From assembly GCF_029589435.1 (NCBI RefSeq), contig NZ_JARRAG010000001.1:1478808-1542807 (forward strand): DNA of 64,000 bases. Direction: 5' to 3'. The translations under genes and the position numbers were made by a program. The notes under the pieces were generated by a model that was not told where the DNA came from, searched no databases, and worked only from the letters and a program-made list of their open reading frames with translations. The stretch comes from Paludisphaera mucosa (lineage in GTDB: Bacteria; Planctomycetota; Planctomycetia; Isosphaerales; Isosphaeraceae). Positions 36,129 to 45,177 of this stretch are shown one piece after another (the stretch's first letter is position 1; every line of letters begins with the position of its first letter).

Positions 36129-36656
36129 GTGACGCGGGGACATCGGCCGAGAATCCTGGTAGCCCGAGTGCTGGGGATCATCCTACTGATCCCGGGCCTG
36201 CTCCAGGTTCCGCTCCCCCAGGCCGATTTCCACATCGTCCGACACCGCCACGGCATGGGCGAGGTCTGCGCCCAGCACGACCACCTCCTGCGGTGGCATC
36301 CCCAGGCCGGCGACGGCGAGGCCGTCGCGGTCTTGCACTGGCACTGGCTCTTGCCGAAGTATCTCGACCCTTCCGCGCTCGACGCCGATGGCCGCGCCCT
36401 GCCGGCGCTCCACGCCCACGACGGCGAGACCGCTTCCCCCGATCGAGCCGCCGCGCCCATGATCGTCGGCGAGGATCGCGGTCGAGACGTCGGCCGCTGC
36501 GACCTCGATTCGGGGATCGCCTCCTTATCGGCCGACCTCGCCTGGATCGGCCACGACCCGCCTCATCCATCGGCCTCGTCATCTCGACGCGGCGGGCCCG
36601 CGGACGGAAGACCGTGCGTGACGGCCCTCTCGCGGCTCGTCCGCTGGAATTGCTGA
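36129..36656 (+). CDS. His-rich exported protein, first gene of a metal-efflux operon
   Basis: Of 175 residues, a hydrophobic helix at about 9-30 (RVLGIILLIPGLLQVPL) acts as signal or anchor. Ten histidines follow between residues 35 and 97, including HIVRHRH, HDH, LHWHW and HAHD: a likely soft or borderline metal-binding segment. It is followed on the same strand by an RND adaptor and pump, so it may bind the metal in the periplasm before efflux. I do not recognise a named family. Start GTG, with GGGAGGGG upstream. A TCGGGA-GTTT-TCCCGA inverted repeat (36095-36110) lies just before it. Confidence 0.6.
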   Translation: MTRGHRPRILVARVLGIILLIPGLLQVPLPQADFHIVRHRHGMGEVCAQHDHLLRWHPQAGDGEAVAVLHWHWLLPKYLDPSALDADGRALPALHAHDGETASPDRAAAPMIVGEDRGRDVGRCDLDSGIASLSADLAWIGHDPPHPSASSSRRGGPADGRPCVTALSRLVRWNC

Positions 36657-36835
36657 CCCCTCTCGGCCCCGCGACGGCGCGTGCGCGCATCGTTCGCTGA
36701 ACGCGATCGACGGCGCGACGAGGCTCTCGCGAGCGGCCGGCCCATCCGGCGCGCGGGATCGGTCCCGATCCGTGCGCCCGTCGACGACTGGATGTGGTTG
36801 AGGTCACCTCGGCGATCCCTGCGGAGTCCCTTTCA

Positions 36836-38395
36836 ATGTCCCTTGCGCTCTCGCAACGTCTCGCGACCGGTAGGCGTCCCCGGCCGTACCTGGTCCCCTG
36901 GTGCGTCGCCGTGGTGTTGCTGATCGTCCTGGTGCTCCATCTCACCATCGACTTGCCCGGACATCTCACCAGGATCGGCGCCGCACCGAACGCGGTCGCG
37001 GCCGGCGCAGCCGCGAGTCCACCGGAGGCCTCGCCATCGCCCGGGACGGTGAGCTTGTCGGACGTGAAGTTGAAGGCGGCCGGCGTGACGACGGACAAGG
37101 TTCGCGCCGATCACTTGCCCACGGAGCTGGGCGTCGCCGGCAAGATCGAGGTCAACGCCGACCGCCGCGTCGAGGTCCGCTCCCGCGCCCCGGGGATCGT
37201 CCGCGAGGTCCACGCGCTCCTGGGGCAGAAAGTCAAGAAGGGCCAGCTCCTGGCGACCCTCGACAGCCCCGACATCGGCACCGCCCGGCTGAACCTGCGC
37301 GCCCGCCAGCGCGAGCTGCTCACCGCGCGCATCGAGGCCGGCTGGAAGGATCAGATCGCCGGCACCGTCGCGCAGCTCATCCCCGAGATCAGCAAAGGGG
37401 TCGATCCCGAAGTCCTGGAGAGGGAGTACGCCGACAAGCCCCTGGGGAGTTTCCGCGGCCTCCTGCTCCAGACCTATTCCGAGTTCGACATCGCCAGCCA
37501 CGAGGAGGAGAAGACGCTCAAGCTCCGCAGCGAGCAGGTCATCGGCGAGCATCCCGCGGTCGTGGCGAAGCACACCCGGCAGGGCCTGCAGGCCAAGCTC
37601 TTCTCGACGATCGAGCAGGCCAAGTTCGACGCCGCGCAGCAGCGGCGGCTGGCCGAGCAGGCCCGACAGCTCGCCGAGTCGGCGGTCGTCGACGCCGGCC
37701 AGCGGCTGCGAATCCTCGGCGTCGACGAGGACATCCAGGCGCTCCTGGACCACGCCGAGGACGCCCAGAAGGCGGCCAAGGACGAGGACGTCACCGCCTA
37801 TCGCATCAACGCCCCCTTCGACGGCACGATCATCACCAAGTCGGCGGTGCCCAGCCAGCGCGCCGACACCATCGACCTGCTCTTCACGGTGGCCGACCTC
37901 GGCGACGTCTGGGTCACGGCCAACATCCCCGAGTCGGACCTCGCCAAGATCCCCACCATCGAGGGCGGGCCCGTCCGGCTCACCGCCACCGCCTACCCCG
38001 ACCGCGTGTTCGAGGCCAGGCTCCTCTCCGTCGGCGCGATCCTCGACCCCACGACGCGGACGGTCCCCCTGCTGGCGCGGACGGAGAATCTCGAAGGCCT
38101 GCTCCGGCCCGGCATGTTCGCGCGCATCCTCTTCGACGGCCCGGTCAACGAGGCGGCCCTGACGATCCCGGCCGGCGCGCTCGTCGAGATCGAAGGCCGT
38201 CCGGCCGTCTTCCGGCCGACGGGATCGGCATCCGAAGCGCCGTCGTTCGCCTTGCATCACATCGAGATCGGACGTCAGCTCGGCGACCGCATCGTCGTCA
38301 AGTCCGGCCTGAAGGAGGGCGACGCCGTGGTCGCCAAAGGGGCCTTCGTCCTCAAGAGCGAGCTGATCCTCCAGAACGAGGGCGACGAGGACTGA
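36836..38395 (+). CDS. RND efflux periplasmic adaptor (CzcB/CusB-like)
   Basis: Of 519 residues, an N-terminal anchor helix lies at about 21-40. The adaptor plan is clear: a barrel-hybrid entry (EVRSRAPGIVREVHALLGQKVKKGQLLATL), a long helical hairpin broken by an insert (about 125-300), the second lipoyl half (INAPFDGTIITKSAVPSQRA), then beta-barrel and membrane-proximal domains. It links the inner-membrane RND pump to an outer-membrane channel. ATG 36836 was chosen; a GTG at 36794 would add 14 residues. Next in line is the pump gene, 58 bases away. No outer-membrane factor is in the window. Confidence 0.85.
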   Translation: MSLALSQRLATGRRPRPYLVPWCVAVVLLIVLVLHLTIDLPGHLTRIGAAPNAVAAGAAASPPEASPSPGTVSLSDVKLKAAGVTTDKVRADHLPTELGVAGKIEVNADRRVEVRSRAPGIVREVHALLGQKVKKGQLLATLDSPDIGTARLNLRARQRELLTARIEAGWKDQIAGTVAQLIPEISKGVDPEVLEREYADKPLGSFRGLLLQTYSEFDIASHEEEKTLKLRSEQVIGEHPAVVAKHTRQGLQAKLFSTIEQAKFDAAQQRRLAEQARQLAESAVVDAGQRLRILGVDEDIQALLDHAEDAQKAAKDEDVTAYRINAPFDGTIITKSAVPSQRADTIDLLFTVADLGDVWVTANIPESDLAKIPTIEGGPVRLTATAYPDRVFEARLLSVGAILDPTTRTVPLLARTENLEGLLRPGMFARILFDGPVNEAALTIPAGALVEIEGRPAVFRPTGSASEAPSFALHHIEIGRQLGDRIVVKSGLKEGDAVVAKGAFVLKSELILQNEGDED

Positions 38396-38453
38396 CGGAC
38401 CGCCGTCGTCGTCGCATCCGCCCTCACCCCCGCCTGGAGGCTCCTGCAAGGTC

Positions 38454-41400
38454 ATGCTCAACGCCGTCATCGAGTGGTCGCTCAAGAACAAATTCTTCGT
38501 CCTGGTCGGGACCGCGCTCGTCGCCGCGATGGGCGTCTACGCCGCGCTCAACCTGCCGATCGACGCCATCCCCGACCTGACCAACGTCCAGGTGCAGGTC
38601 ATCACCGAGGCCCCCGCGCTCTCGCCGCTGGAGGTCGAGTCGCTGCTCTCCTTCCCCGTCGAATCGGCCATGAGCGGCCTGCCCGACGTCGAGCAGATCC
38701 GCTCGGTCTCCAAGTTCGGCATCTCGGTCGTGACGATCGTGTTCCACGAAGGGACGGACATCCTCCGGGCGCGACAGCTCGTCAGCGAGCGCATCCCCCG
38801 GGCCGCCCAGTCGATCCCGACGAACTACGGCACGCCCAGCCTGGGGCCGATCGCCACGGCGCTCGGCGAGGTCTTCCAGTTCCAGGTCAAGGCCGAGGCC
38901 GGCTCGTCGATCTCGGCCATGGAGCTGCGGTCCATCCTCGACTGGTTCGTCTCCTACCAGCTCCGCAAGGTGCCGGGCGTCACCGAGATCAACGCCCACG
39001 GCGGCGAGCTGAAGACGTACCAGGTGGAGGTCGACCCCGACAAGCTGGGCGAGTACCGGCTCTCGATCACCGACCTGTTCGCAGCCCTTCGCGACAACAA
39101 CGCCAACGCGGGCGGCGGCTACCTCGTCCACGAAGGCGAGGCGCGATACATCCGCGGCGTGAGCCAGGCTCGATCGGCCGAGGACATCGCGGCGATCGTC
39201 GTCGACGAGCGCGACGGCGTGCCGGTGACGGTCGGCAGCGTCGCCTCGGTGCATCCGGCGCCCATGATCCGCTCCGGCCTGGCGACCCGCGACGGCCAGG
39301 GCGAGATCGTGGTCGGCCTCGTGATGATGCTCATCGGCCAGAACGGCCGCAGGGTCGTCCAGGACGTGAAGGCCGAGGTCGCCGAGATCCAGAAAGCCCT
39401 CCCCAAGGGCGTGACGATCGAGCCCCTCTACGATCGCACCCACCTGATCCGCGACACGCTCGACACCGTCTTGCACAACCTGGCCGCGGGAGGCGTCCTG
39501 GTCATCGTCGTGCTCCTGGCGATGCTGGGGAACCTGCGAGGGGGGCTGATCGTGGCGATGGCGATCCCGCTCTCGATGCTCTTCGCCGCCGACGTGATGT
39601 ACCTGACGGGCGTGTCGGCCAGCCTGATGAGCCTGGGCGCGATCGACTTCGGCCTGATCGTCGATTCCAGCGTCATCATGGTCGAGAACTGCGTGCGGCG
39701 GCTCGCCCACGAAGGGGGGACGCGTCCCAAGGAGGACATCGTCCGCGACGCCGCCGTCGAGGTGCGCAAGCCGACGATGTACGGCGAGCTGATCATCACC
39801 ACCGTCTACCTGCCGATCCTGGCCCTGCAGGGCCAGGAGGGCAAGCTGTTCCGCCCCATGGCGCTGACGGTCGTCTTCGCGCTGGCGGGCTCGCTGGTCC
39901 TCTCGCTGACGTTCATGCCCGTGATGGCCGCCCTCGGGCTCGGCTCGAAGCCGCAGGAGAAGGAGATCTGGCTGGTCCGTTGGCTCAAGCGAGCCTACGC
40001 CCCCGTCCTGGATCGCTTCCTCGCGCACCCCTGGTTCGCGCTCGGGACGGCGCTGGCGCTCGTGATCGCGAGCCTGCCGGTCGCCAGCAACCTGGGCGCC
40101 GAATTCATGCCCAAGCTCAACGAGGGCGACCTGCTGATCGAGGCCGTCCAGATCCCGTCGGCCCCCCTCGAACGGTCGGTGACGATCTCGACGCAGATCG
40201 AGAACCTCTTGAGGACGTTCCCCGAAGTGAGGACCGTCTACTGCAAGACCGGCCGGCCCGAGATCGCCAACGACGTGATGGGCGTGCATCAGACCGACGT
40301 CTGGACGATGCTCAAGCCGCGCGAGGAGTGGCGCGCGGGCCTGACTCGGGACGAGCTGATCGAGGAGATGGACGCCCTGCTGGGCGAGAACGTCCCGGGC
40401 GTGAAGTTCGGCTTCAGCCAGCCGATCGAGATGCGCGTCAACGAGCTGGTCGCGGGCGTCAAGAGCGACGTCGCCGCGCTCATCTACGGCCCCGACCTCG
40501 ACGTCCTCCGCCGCAAGGCGGCCGAGGTCGAGCGCGTGCTGGCGAAGATCCCCGGCGCGCACGACGTCAAGGTGCCCTCGGCGGGCCGCCTGCCCCTGCT
40601 CAAGATCGCCGTCCGCCGCGACCAGCTCGCGCGCTACGGGATCAAGGGTTCGGACGTGCTCGACGTCGTCTCGGCCCTCGGCGGCACGACGGTCGGGACC
40701 GTATTCGAGGGCCAGATCCGCCGCCCCTTGCAGATCCGCCTGCCGCTCGCCTGGCGCGACGACGCCGAGCGGATCGGCTCGATCCGGATCGTCGACGCGA
40801 TGGGCCGGCCGATCCCGCTGAAGGACCTGGCCGACATCGCCATGGAAGAGGGGCCGAGCGAGGTGGAGCGCGACAACATCGAGCGCCGGGCCTACGTCGG
40901 CGTCAACGTCCGCGGCCGCGACCTCGCCGGCTTCGTGCACGAGGCCCAGCGCGCGGTCGCCACGCAGGTGACGTTCCCCCCCGGCTACCTCGTCCGCTGG
41001 GGCGGGCAGTTCGAGCACCTGGAGTCGGCCGAGAAGCGCCTCCTGATCGTCGCGTCGGTCGCCCTGGTCCTGCTGTTCCTGCTGCTCTACAGCTCGTTCC
41101 ACTCGGTCCGGCTGTCGCTCCTGATCTTCACGGCGGTGCCCACGGCCGCCACGGGGGGGATCTTCGCACTGGCGATGCGCGGGCTGCCGTTCTCGATCTC
41201 GGCGGCGGTCGGCTTCATCGCCCTCTTCGGCGTGGCCGTCCTCAACGGACTCGTCTGGGTGAGCGCGGTGGAACACCTGAGGGCCGACGGGCTGGAGGCG
41301 CACGAGGCGGCCCGAGAGGCCTCGATCGTGCGGCTGCGGCCGATCCTGATGACGGCCCTCGTCGCCGGCCTGGGGTTCATCCCGATGGCGCTCGCGACCA

Positions 41401-41540
41401 CGCCCGGCGCCGAGATTCAGAGGCCCCTGGCCACCGTCGTGATCGGCGGCCTCTTCACGTCGACACTGCTGACTTCGCTGGTGCTCCCCTCCATCTACCC
41501 CTGGTTCGCCCCCACGGAGTACACGCACGCCGGCGAGTGA
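38454..41540 (+). CDS. Heavy-metal efflux RND pump (CzcA/CusA family)
   Basis: The 1028 residues fit an HME-RND pump: an N-terminal helix (WSLKNKFFVLVGTALVAAMGVYAAL), PIDAIPDLTNVQVQV, two large periplasmic loops and twelve membrane helices. In the fourth helix, the proton-relay and selectivity motif is IDFGLIVDSSVIMVEN with Asp398, Asp404 and Glu411. The DFGxxxD...E pattern is that of divalent-cation pumps (cobalt/zinc/cadmium CzcA) rather than the copper/silver type CusA, but metal choice cannot be settled from this. It shares an operon with the His-rich protein and adaptor. Confidence 0.9.
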   Translation: MLNAVIEWSLKNKFFVLVGTALVAAMGVYAALNLPIDAIPDLTNVQVQVITEAPALSPLEVESLLSFPVESAMSGLPDVEQIRSVSKFGISVVTIVFHEGTDILRARQLVSERIPRAAQSIPTNYGTPSLGPIATALGEVFQFQVKAEAGSSISAMELRSILDWFVSYQLRKVPGVTEINAHGGELKTYQVEVDPDKLGEYRLSITDLFAALRDNNANAGGGYLVHEGEARYIRGVSQARSAEDIAAIVVDERDGVPVTVGSVASVHPAPMIRSGLATRDGQGEIVVGLVMMLIGQNGRRVVQDVKAEVAEIQKALPKGVTIEPLYDRTHLIRDTLDTVLHNLAAGGVLVIVVLLAMLGNLRGGLIVAMAIPLSMLFAADVMYLTGVSASLMSLGAIDFGLIVDSSVIMVENCVRRLAHEGGTRPKEDIVRDAAVEVRKPTMYGELIITTVYLPILALQGQEGKLFRPMALTVVFALAGSLVLSLTFMPVMAALGLGSKPQEKEIWLVRWLKRAYAPVLDRFLAHPWFALGTALALVIASLPVASNLGAEFMPKLNEGDLLIEAVQIPSAPLERSVTISTQIENLLRTFPEVRTVYCKTGRPEIANDVMGVHQTDVWTMLKPREEWRAGLTRDELIEEMDALLGENVPGVKFGFSQPIEMRVNELVAGVKSDVAALIYGPDLDVLRRKAAEVERVLAKIPGAHDVKVPSAGRLPLLKIAVRRDQLARYGIKGSDVLDVVSALGGTTVGTVFEGQIRRPLQIRLPLAWRDDAERIGSIRIVDAMGRPIPLKDLADIAMEEGPSEVERDNIERRAYVGVNVRGRDLAGFVHEAQRAVATQVTFPPGYLVRWGGQFEHLESAEKRLLIVASVALVLLFLLLYSSFHSVRLSLLIFTAVPTAATGGIFALAMRGLPFSISAAVGFIALFGVAVLNGLVWVSAVEHLRADGLEAHEAAREASIVRLRPILMTALVAGLGFIPMALATTPGAEIQRPLATVVIGGLFTSTLLTSLVLPSIYPWFAPTEYTHAGE

Positions 41541-41608
41541 AGGCGGGGCCGGAGCCGACGACGCCCCGCGGCCCGGCGATCGCCTAAGACCCTCACTACG
41601 CTTTCAAT

Positions 41609-42970
41609 TTAAGGTGCGTCACCGAATGGACCTGTCGGAGCCCAGATGGATTCGAGGGCGTCTTCGAGGATCCCGAACCTACGGAAGACGTCCAGGATCG
41701 TGAACCGGCGGCGGATGAAGTACGCCTGCTCGAATGAATCGCGAAGCCGACGAGACGAGATCCCGATCGCCTCCGGCCGATCGGGGCAGCCGGCCGCGCG
41801 AAGGAGGTCGCGAGCCTCGGCGAAGGGGATCAGGTGCCGGGCCAGACGCTCTCGCAGGGCGGGCCACTCGCGCTGAAGGCGGAGGAGCTGATCGGCGAGT
41901 TCGTCGGGCGAGGGATGCTTGGCCCTCGTCTCCTTGGCCGCCTTGCCGGCGAGCGCGTCCGAGACGAAGAGTCTCGCGATGCGCCGATCGTCCTGCTCGA
42001 AGGTGGGCCAGGCGGCCACGGCGCGGCCGACGTCGATTGTTTCCAACTCGCGAGCGAGCAGGTCCTGATACAACGCCAGGGACGCCAGCGTGCCGATGCC
42101 GACCTTGAAGCCGTGCGACGGCGCGACGCCGCGGAAGATGTGATCCTGCATGTCCCAAAGGTGGCTGAACTGGTGCTCGGCCCCCGAGGCCGGGCGGCTG
42201 GTCTGATGGGCCTGCATCGCGAAGCCGCATATCAGCAACCCGGAGACCAGCCCGCGCAGGGCGTCCGGATCGTGGGACGCCACTCCCGCCGGCGAGCCGA
42301 TCCAGGACCTGAGCCGGCCCTGGACCGTCTGCCAGACGTCGGGATCGATCGGCTCGACTCCGGCGGCCTCGGCGAGGGTCCAGTCGGCACCGGCGACGTT
42401 CTTCGCCAGCAGGTCGGCGTAGCCCGAGGCGTTCATGCCGTCGGGGGCCCCGGCGATGACTTCGAGATCGGCGACGACGGCGCGGGGGCCGGGGCAGTCG
42501 AAGGTCTGTTTCGAGCCGTGATGCGTGATCGACGCCCCGAAGGCCGTGTATCCGTCCATCGAGGCCGCGGTGGCGACGGTCATGTAGGGTCGCCTCAGAC
42601 GATGCGCGACCAGCTTGGTCAGGTCGTTGATCGTCCCCGAGCCGACGGCGACGGGGACGGCCTCCAGTTCCCTCAGCGCGGCCTCCAGCCGCTCGACGTC
42701 CTCGAAGTCTGCGCGCACGTCCGTCCCGAAGAGGAAGGGCGTTTCATAGGAGACGCCCTCGCGCTGGAAGGCGGCCAGCACGTCGCGGCCCGCGGCCTCG
42801 AACGTGTTGGCGTCGGCCACGATCACGGCGGCGGCCGACCCGAACGCCGAGGCGAAGCTCTCGGCCGCGATGTGGCGGAGGCCCTCGCCGACCGCGAGAT
42901 GTCGCGTGTCGCGGGCCGCGCGAAGGGCCTTCTCCAGCAGCGGGGCGTCGGGCGAGGCGACCGTGATCAT
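41609..42970 (-). CDS. sn-Glycerol-1-phosphate dehydrogenase (AraM-like)
   Basis: The 453 residues are AraM-like: AVGSGTINDLTKLVAHRL (NAD-binding), ATAASMDGYTAFGASITHHGSK, then probable metal ligands Asp186 (YADLLAK), His266 (AEHQFSH) and His286 (SHGFKVGIG). The family reduces dihydroxyacetone phosphate to sn-glycerol-1-phosphate. A long C-terminal extension (about 340-453) is charged. The start has GGAGG six bases upstream. It is a different subfamily from the gene at 34.3 kb, not a recent duplicate. It is divergent from ispE, an isoprenoid gene, across 467 bases. Confidence 0.8.
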   Translation of the reverse strand: MITVASPDAPLLEKALRAARDTRHLAVGEGLRHIAAESFASAFGSAAAVIVADANTFEAAGRDVLAAFQREGVSYETPFLFGTDVRADFEDVERLEAALRELEAVPVAVGSGTINDLTKLVAHRLRRPYMTVATAASMDGYTAFGASITHHGSKQTFDCPGPRAVVADLEVIAGAPDGMNASGYADLLAKNVAGADWTLAEAAGVEPIDPDVWQTVQGRLRSWIGSPAGVASHDPDALRGLVSGLLICGFAMQAHQTSRPASGAEHQFSHLWDMQDHIFRGVAPSHGFKVGIGTLASLALYQDLLARELETIDVGRAVAAWPTFEQDDRRIARLFVSDALAGKAAKETRAKHPSPDELADQLLRLQREWPALRERLARHLIPFAEARDLLRAAGCPDRPEAIGISSRRLRDSFEQAYFIRRRFTILDVFRRFGILEDALESIWAPTGPFGDAP

Positions 42971-43437
42971 GCCTGCCTCCGGGTTCAGCGAACGTCGGCG
43001 AGGCGCAGGGACGTGGCGGCGTCGGGCGAGCCGCCATTCTGCCACGGCGCGGCCGACGACGACAACGGGTGGCGCGAGTCCAGACCGTCGCGAGATCGCC
43101 TCCGGCGCGGGATTTCAAGGCTCGACCGGGGTCGATCGGATGGCTTTGAAAAAAAGTAAAAGTCTCGCGTCGCGAATGCCGACGCGATTTCGACTTAAGC
43201 GGTTTTTCGATCTTGCCGGGATCCGGACGAGGGGATAGAAACTCCGCAGAACGGGGCCCGAAAGGGCTACGATAAGCCGAGGAAGACCGCCTTGAACGCC
43301 GACGCCCGCCGACCATACTGGAACGTAAGCGAGGCGGCCTCGACGCGGGTCTTCCCGGCATCCGTCGTTCGCGGCGAGGCTCGCGAATCCGGCTCGTCCG
43401 CCCTGGGGCGGGCGATGGATGAAGGAGTGCTCGGCCG
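42971..43437. other. Divergent intergenic region between the AraM-like gene and ispE
   Basis: A-rich stretch GAAAAAAAGTAAAAG at about 43146-43160. On the plus strand TTGAAC (43292-43297) and CATACT (43314-43319), 16 bases apart, could be the ispE-spoVG promoter. No gene seen. Confidence 0.4.
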
Positions 43438-44316
43438 ATGATCGTCCGTTCGATCGCCGGGGGCGTGGAGGTCCTCGCGCCGGCGAAGTTGAACCTGTTC
43501 CTGGAGGTGCCGGGGCGTCGGCCCGACGGCTACCACGAGGTCGAATCGCTGATGGTGGCCGTCGACATGTTCGACGAGCTGACCTTCCGCGAGGAGGAGG
43601 GGGACGGCGTCGCGCTGGAGTGCGACGACCCGAGCCTGCCGGTCGACGGCCGGAACCTGGTGGTGCGTGCGGCCGAGCTTCTGAAGTCGGAGTCGGGTCA
43701 TCGGTCGGGGGTGCGGATCGCCTTGAAGAAGGCGATCCCGGCCCAGGCGGGCCTGGCCGGCGGGTCGAGCGACGCGGCGGCGACGCTGGCGGCGCTGGAT
43801 CGCCTCTGGGATTTGAAGACGCCCCCGGGACGGCTCGCCGAGATGGCGGGACGGATCGGCAGCGACGTGGCCTTCTTCCTGCACGGTCCGGCGGCGGTCT
43901 GCCGCGGTCGGGGCGAGCTGGTGGAAGACGTGTCCCTCCCGATCCCCCTGCATTTCGTCCTGGTCGCCCCCACCGTCGGCCTCAGCACGGCCGACGTCTA
44001 CCGTCGCCTGAAACCGCCCCAAGAGCCCAGGTCGATCGGACCGATTTTGGACGCGCTGGCCCTCGGGTCCCCGTCCGAGCTGGGTCGCGGCCTGTTCAAC
44101 CGGCTCCAGGGAGTCGCCGAGTCGATCCGTCCGGAGCTCGCCCGCGTGCGGGACGCCCTGGCGGGTCTGGATCCGCACCTGTGCGGGTCGTTGATGAGCG
44201 GCAGCGGTTCCGCCTATTTCGGCCTCGGCCGAGATCGCGAAGCGGCGGAACGCGCCGCGGAAGTCCTCAAGCCGCTCGGACTAGGATGGGTCCGGGCCGT
44301 GACCTGCGGCCCCTGA
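43438..44316 (+). CDS. ispE: 4-diphosphocytidyl-2-C-methyl-D-erythritol kinase
   Basis: IspE phosphorylates CDP-methylerythritol in the MEP isoprenoid pathway. The 292 residues carry [10 protein letters not shown] with catalytic Lys17, the GHMP ATP loop [15 protein letters not shown] (101-115), IGSDVAFFL with Asp143 and the C-terminal [18 protein letters not shown] lies 14 bases before the ATG, a little far. Its gene is followed by spoVG after 31 bases; in Bacillus ispE also lies just before the purR-yabJ-spoVG genes. Confidence 0.93.
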   Translation: MIVRSIAGGVEVLAPAKLNLFLEVPGRRPDGYHEVESLMVAVDMFDELTFREEEGDGVALECDDPSLPVDGRNLVVRAAELLKSESGHRSGVRIALKKAIPAQAGLAGGSSDAAATLAALDRLWDLKTPPGRLAEMAGRIGSDVAFFLHGPAAVCRGRGELVEDVSLPIPLHFVLVAPTVGLSTADVYRRLKPPQEPRSIGPILDALALGSPSELGRGLFNRLQGVAESIRPELARVRDALAGLDPHLCGSLMSGSGSAYFGLGRDREAAERAAEVLKPLGLGWVRAVTCGP

Positions 44317-44347
44317 GCAGAGAACGCCTCGTAAAGGAGTACCGGCT

Positions 44348-44983
44348 GTGGAGATCACCGAAGTTCGCATCAAGCTCATGGAAGACAACTCGGGGAGCAA
44401 CGAGCGGCTGCAGGCCTTCTGCAGCATCACGTTCGACGACATGTTCGTCATCCGGGACCTCAAGATCATCGAGGGCGCCAAGGGCTTCTTCGTCGCCATG
44501 CCCTCGCGGAAGCTCACCGACCGCTGCCACAACTGCAGCACCAAGAACCACCTCCGGAGCCGCTTCTGCAACCAGTGCGGATGCCGACTCGACGAGAACC
44601 GCGCCCTGCGCGACGCGGACGGGCGCGCCAAGCTCCACGCCGACATCGCCCACCCGATCAACTCCATGTGCCGCGAGAAGATCCAGGCCGCCGTGCTCGC
44701 CTCCTACGCCGAGGAGCTCGAACGAGCCAAGATGCCGGGCTACGTCTCGCGCTACGACGACTACGAGACCGACGACTTCGAGATGCCGTTCGACGGCCAC
44801 GCCCCGGCCGCCCACGCCGGCGAGCCCCCGCTCCGTCGCGGCCCGCTCCGCGGCCACACCCAGCACTCGCGGGCCGGCCAGTCGATCCTCCGCGGCCCCC
44901 ACGTCGCCCATCGCAAGGAAGGGACGCCCGAAGGCATCGCTTCCGAGCAGCACCGCGACGGCACGTTCGGCAACGGCCTCTGA
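44348..44983 (+). CDS. spoVG: SpoVG-family RNA/DNA-binding protein with zinc-ribbon insertion
   Basis: The N-terminus is clearly SpoVG ([20 protein letters not shown], then [18 protein letters not shown] and FFVAMPSRK), and the [19 protein letters not shown] segment at about 99-117 is its C-terminal half. Between them, residues about 56-98 are an insertion with Cys60-x2-Cys63 and Cys74-x2-Cys77, a zinc ribbon. The last 80 residues are Asp/His/Gly-rich and disordered, as is usual for planctomycete versions. SpoVG binds nucleic acid and affects sporulation, virulence or division in other bacteria. GTG start with AAGGAG ten bases upstream. It is co-transcribed with ispE and followed by a strong terminator. 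Confidence 0.85.
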   Translation: MEITEVRIKLMEDNSGSNERLQAFCSITFDDMFVIRDLKIIEGAKGFFVAMPSRKLTDRCHNCSTKNHLRSRFCNQCGCRLDENRALRDADGRAKLHADIAHPINSMCREKIQAAVLASYAEELERAKMPGYVSRYDDYETDDFEMPFDGHAPAAHAGEPPLRRGPLRGHTQHSRAGQSILRGPHVAHRKEGTPEGIASEQHRDGTFGNGL

Positions 44984-45014
44984 GTCGACCCACCGACCGC
45001 GATCGAAGCCCCCA

Positions 45015-45067
45015 AGCCGGGTCCGACCTCAGCCTCGTCGAGGCTGGCGTCGGCCCCGGCTTTTTTC
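45015..45067 (+). terminator. Rho-independent terminator after spoVG
   Basis: AGCCGGG and CCCGGCT arms enclose a nested perfect hairpin, CAGCCTC-GTC-GAGGCTG (45030-45046). They are followed by TTTTTT and CGTTTTCG. It lies 32 bases after the stop codon. Confidence 0.75.
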
Positions 45068-45177
45068 GTTTTCGATGGCGTCGCCTGGTCCCGGAAGCCC
45101 ATAATTCGATGGCTGGCGACGACGAACGTCGCACGCGTCATCGAGCCCGGCTCGTCCGCTGGCGCGGAGGCACCCAC

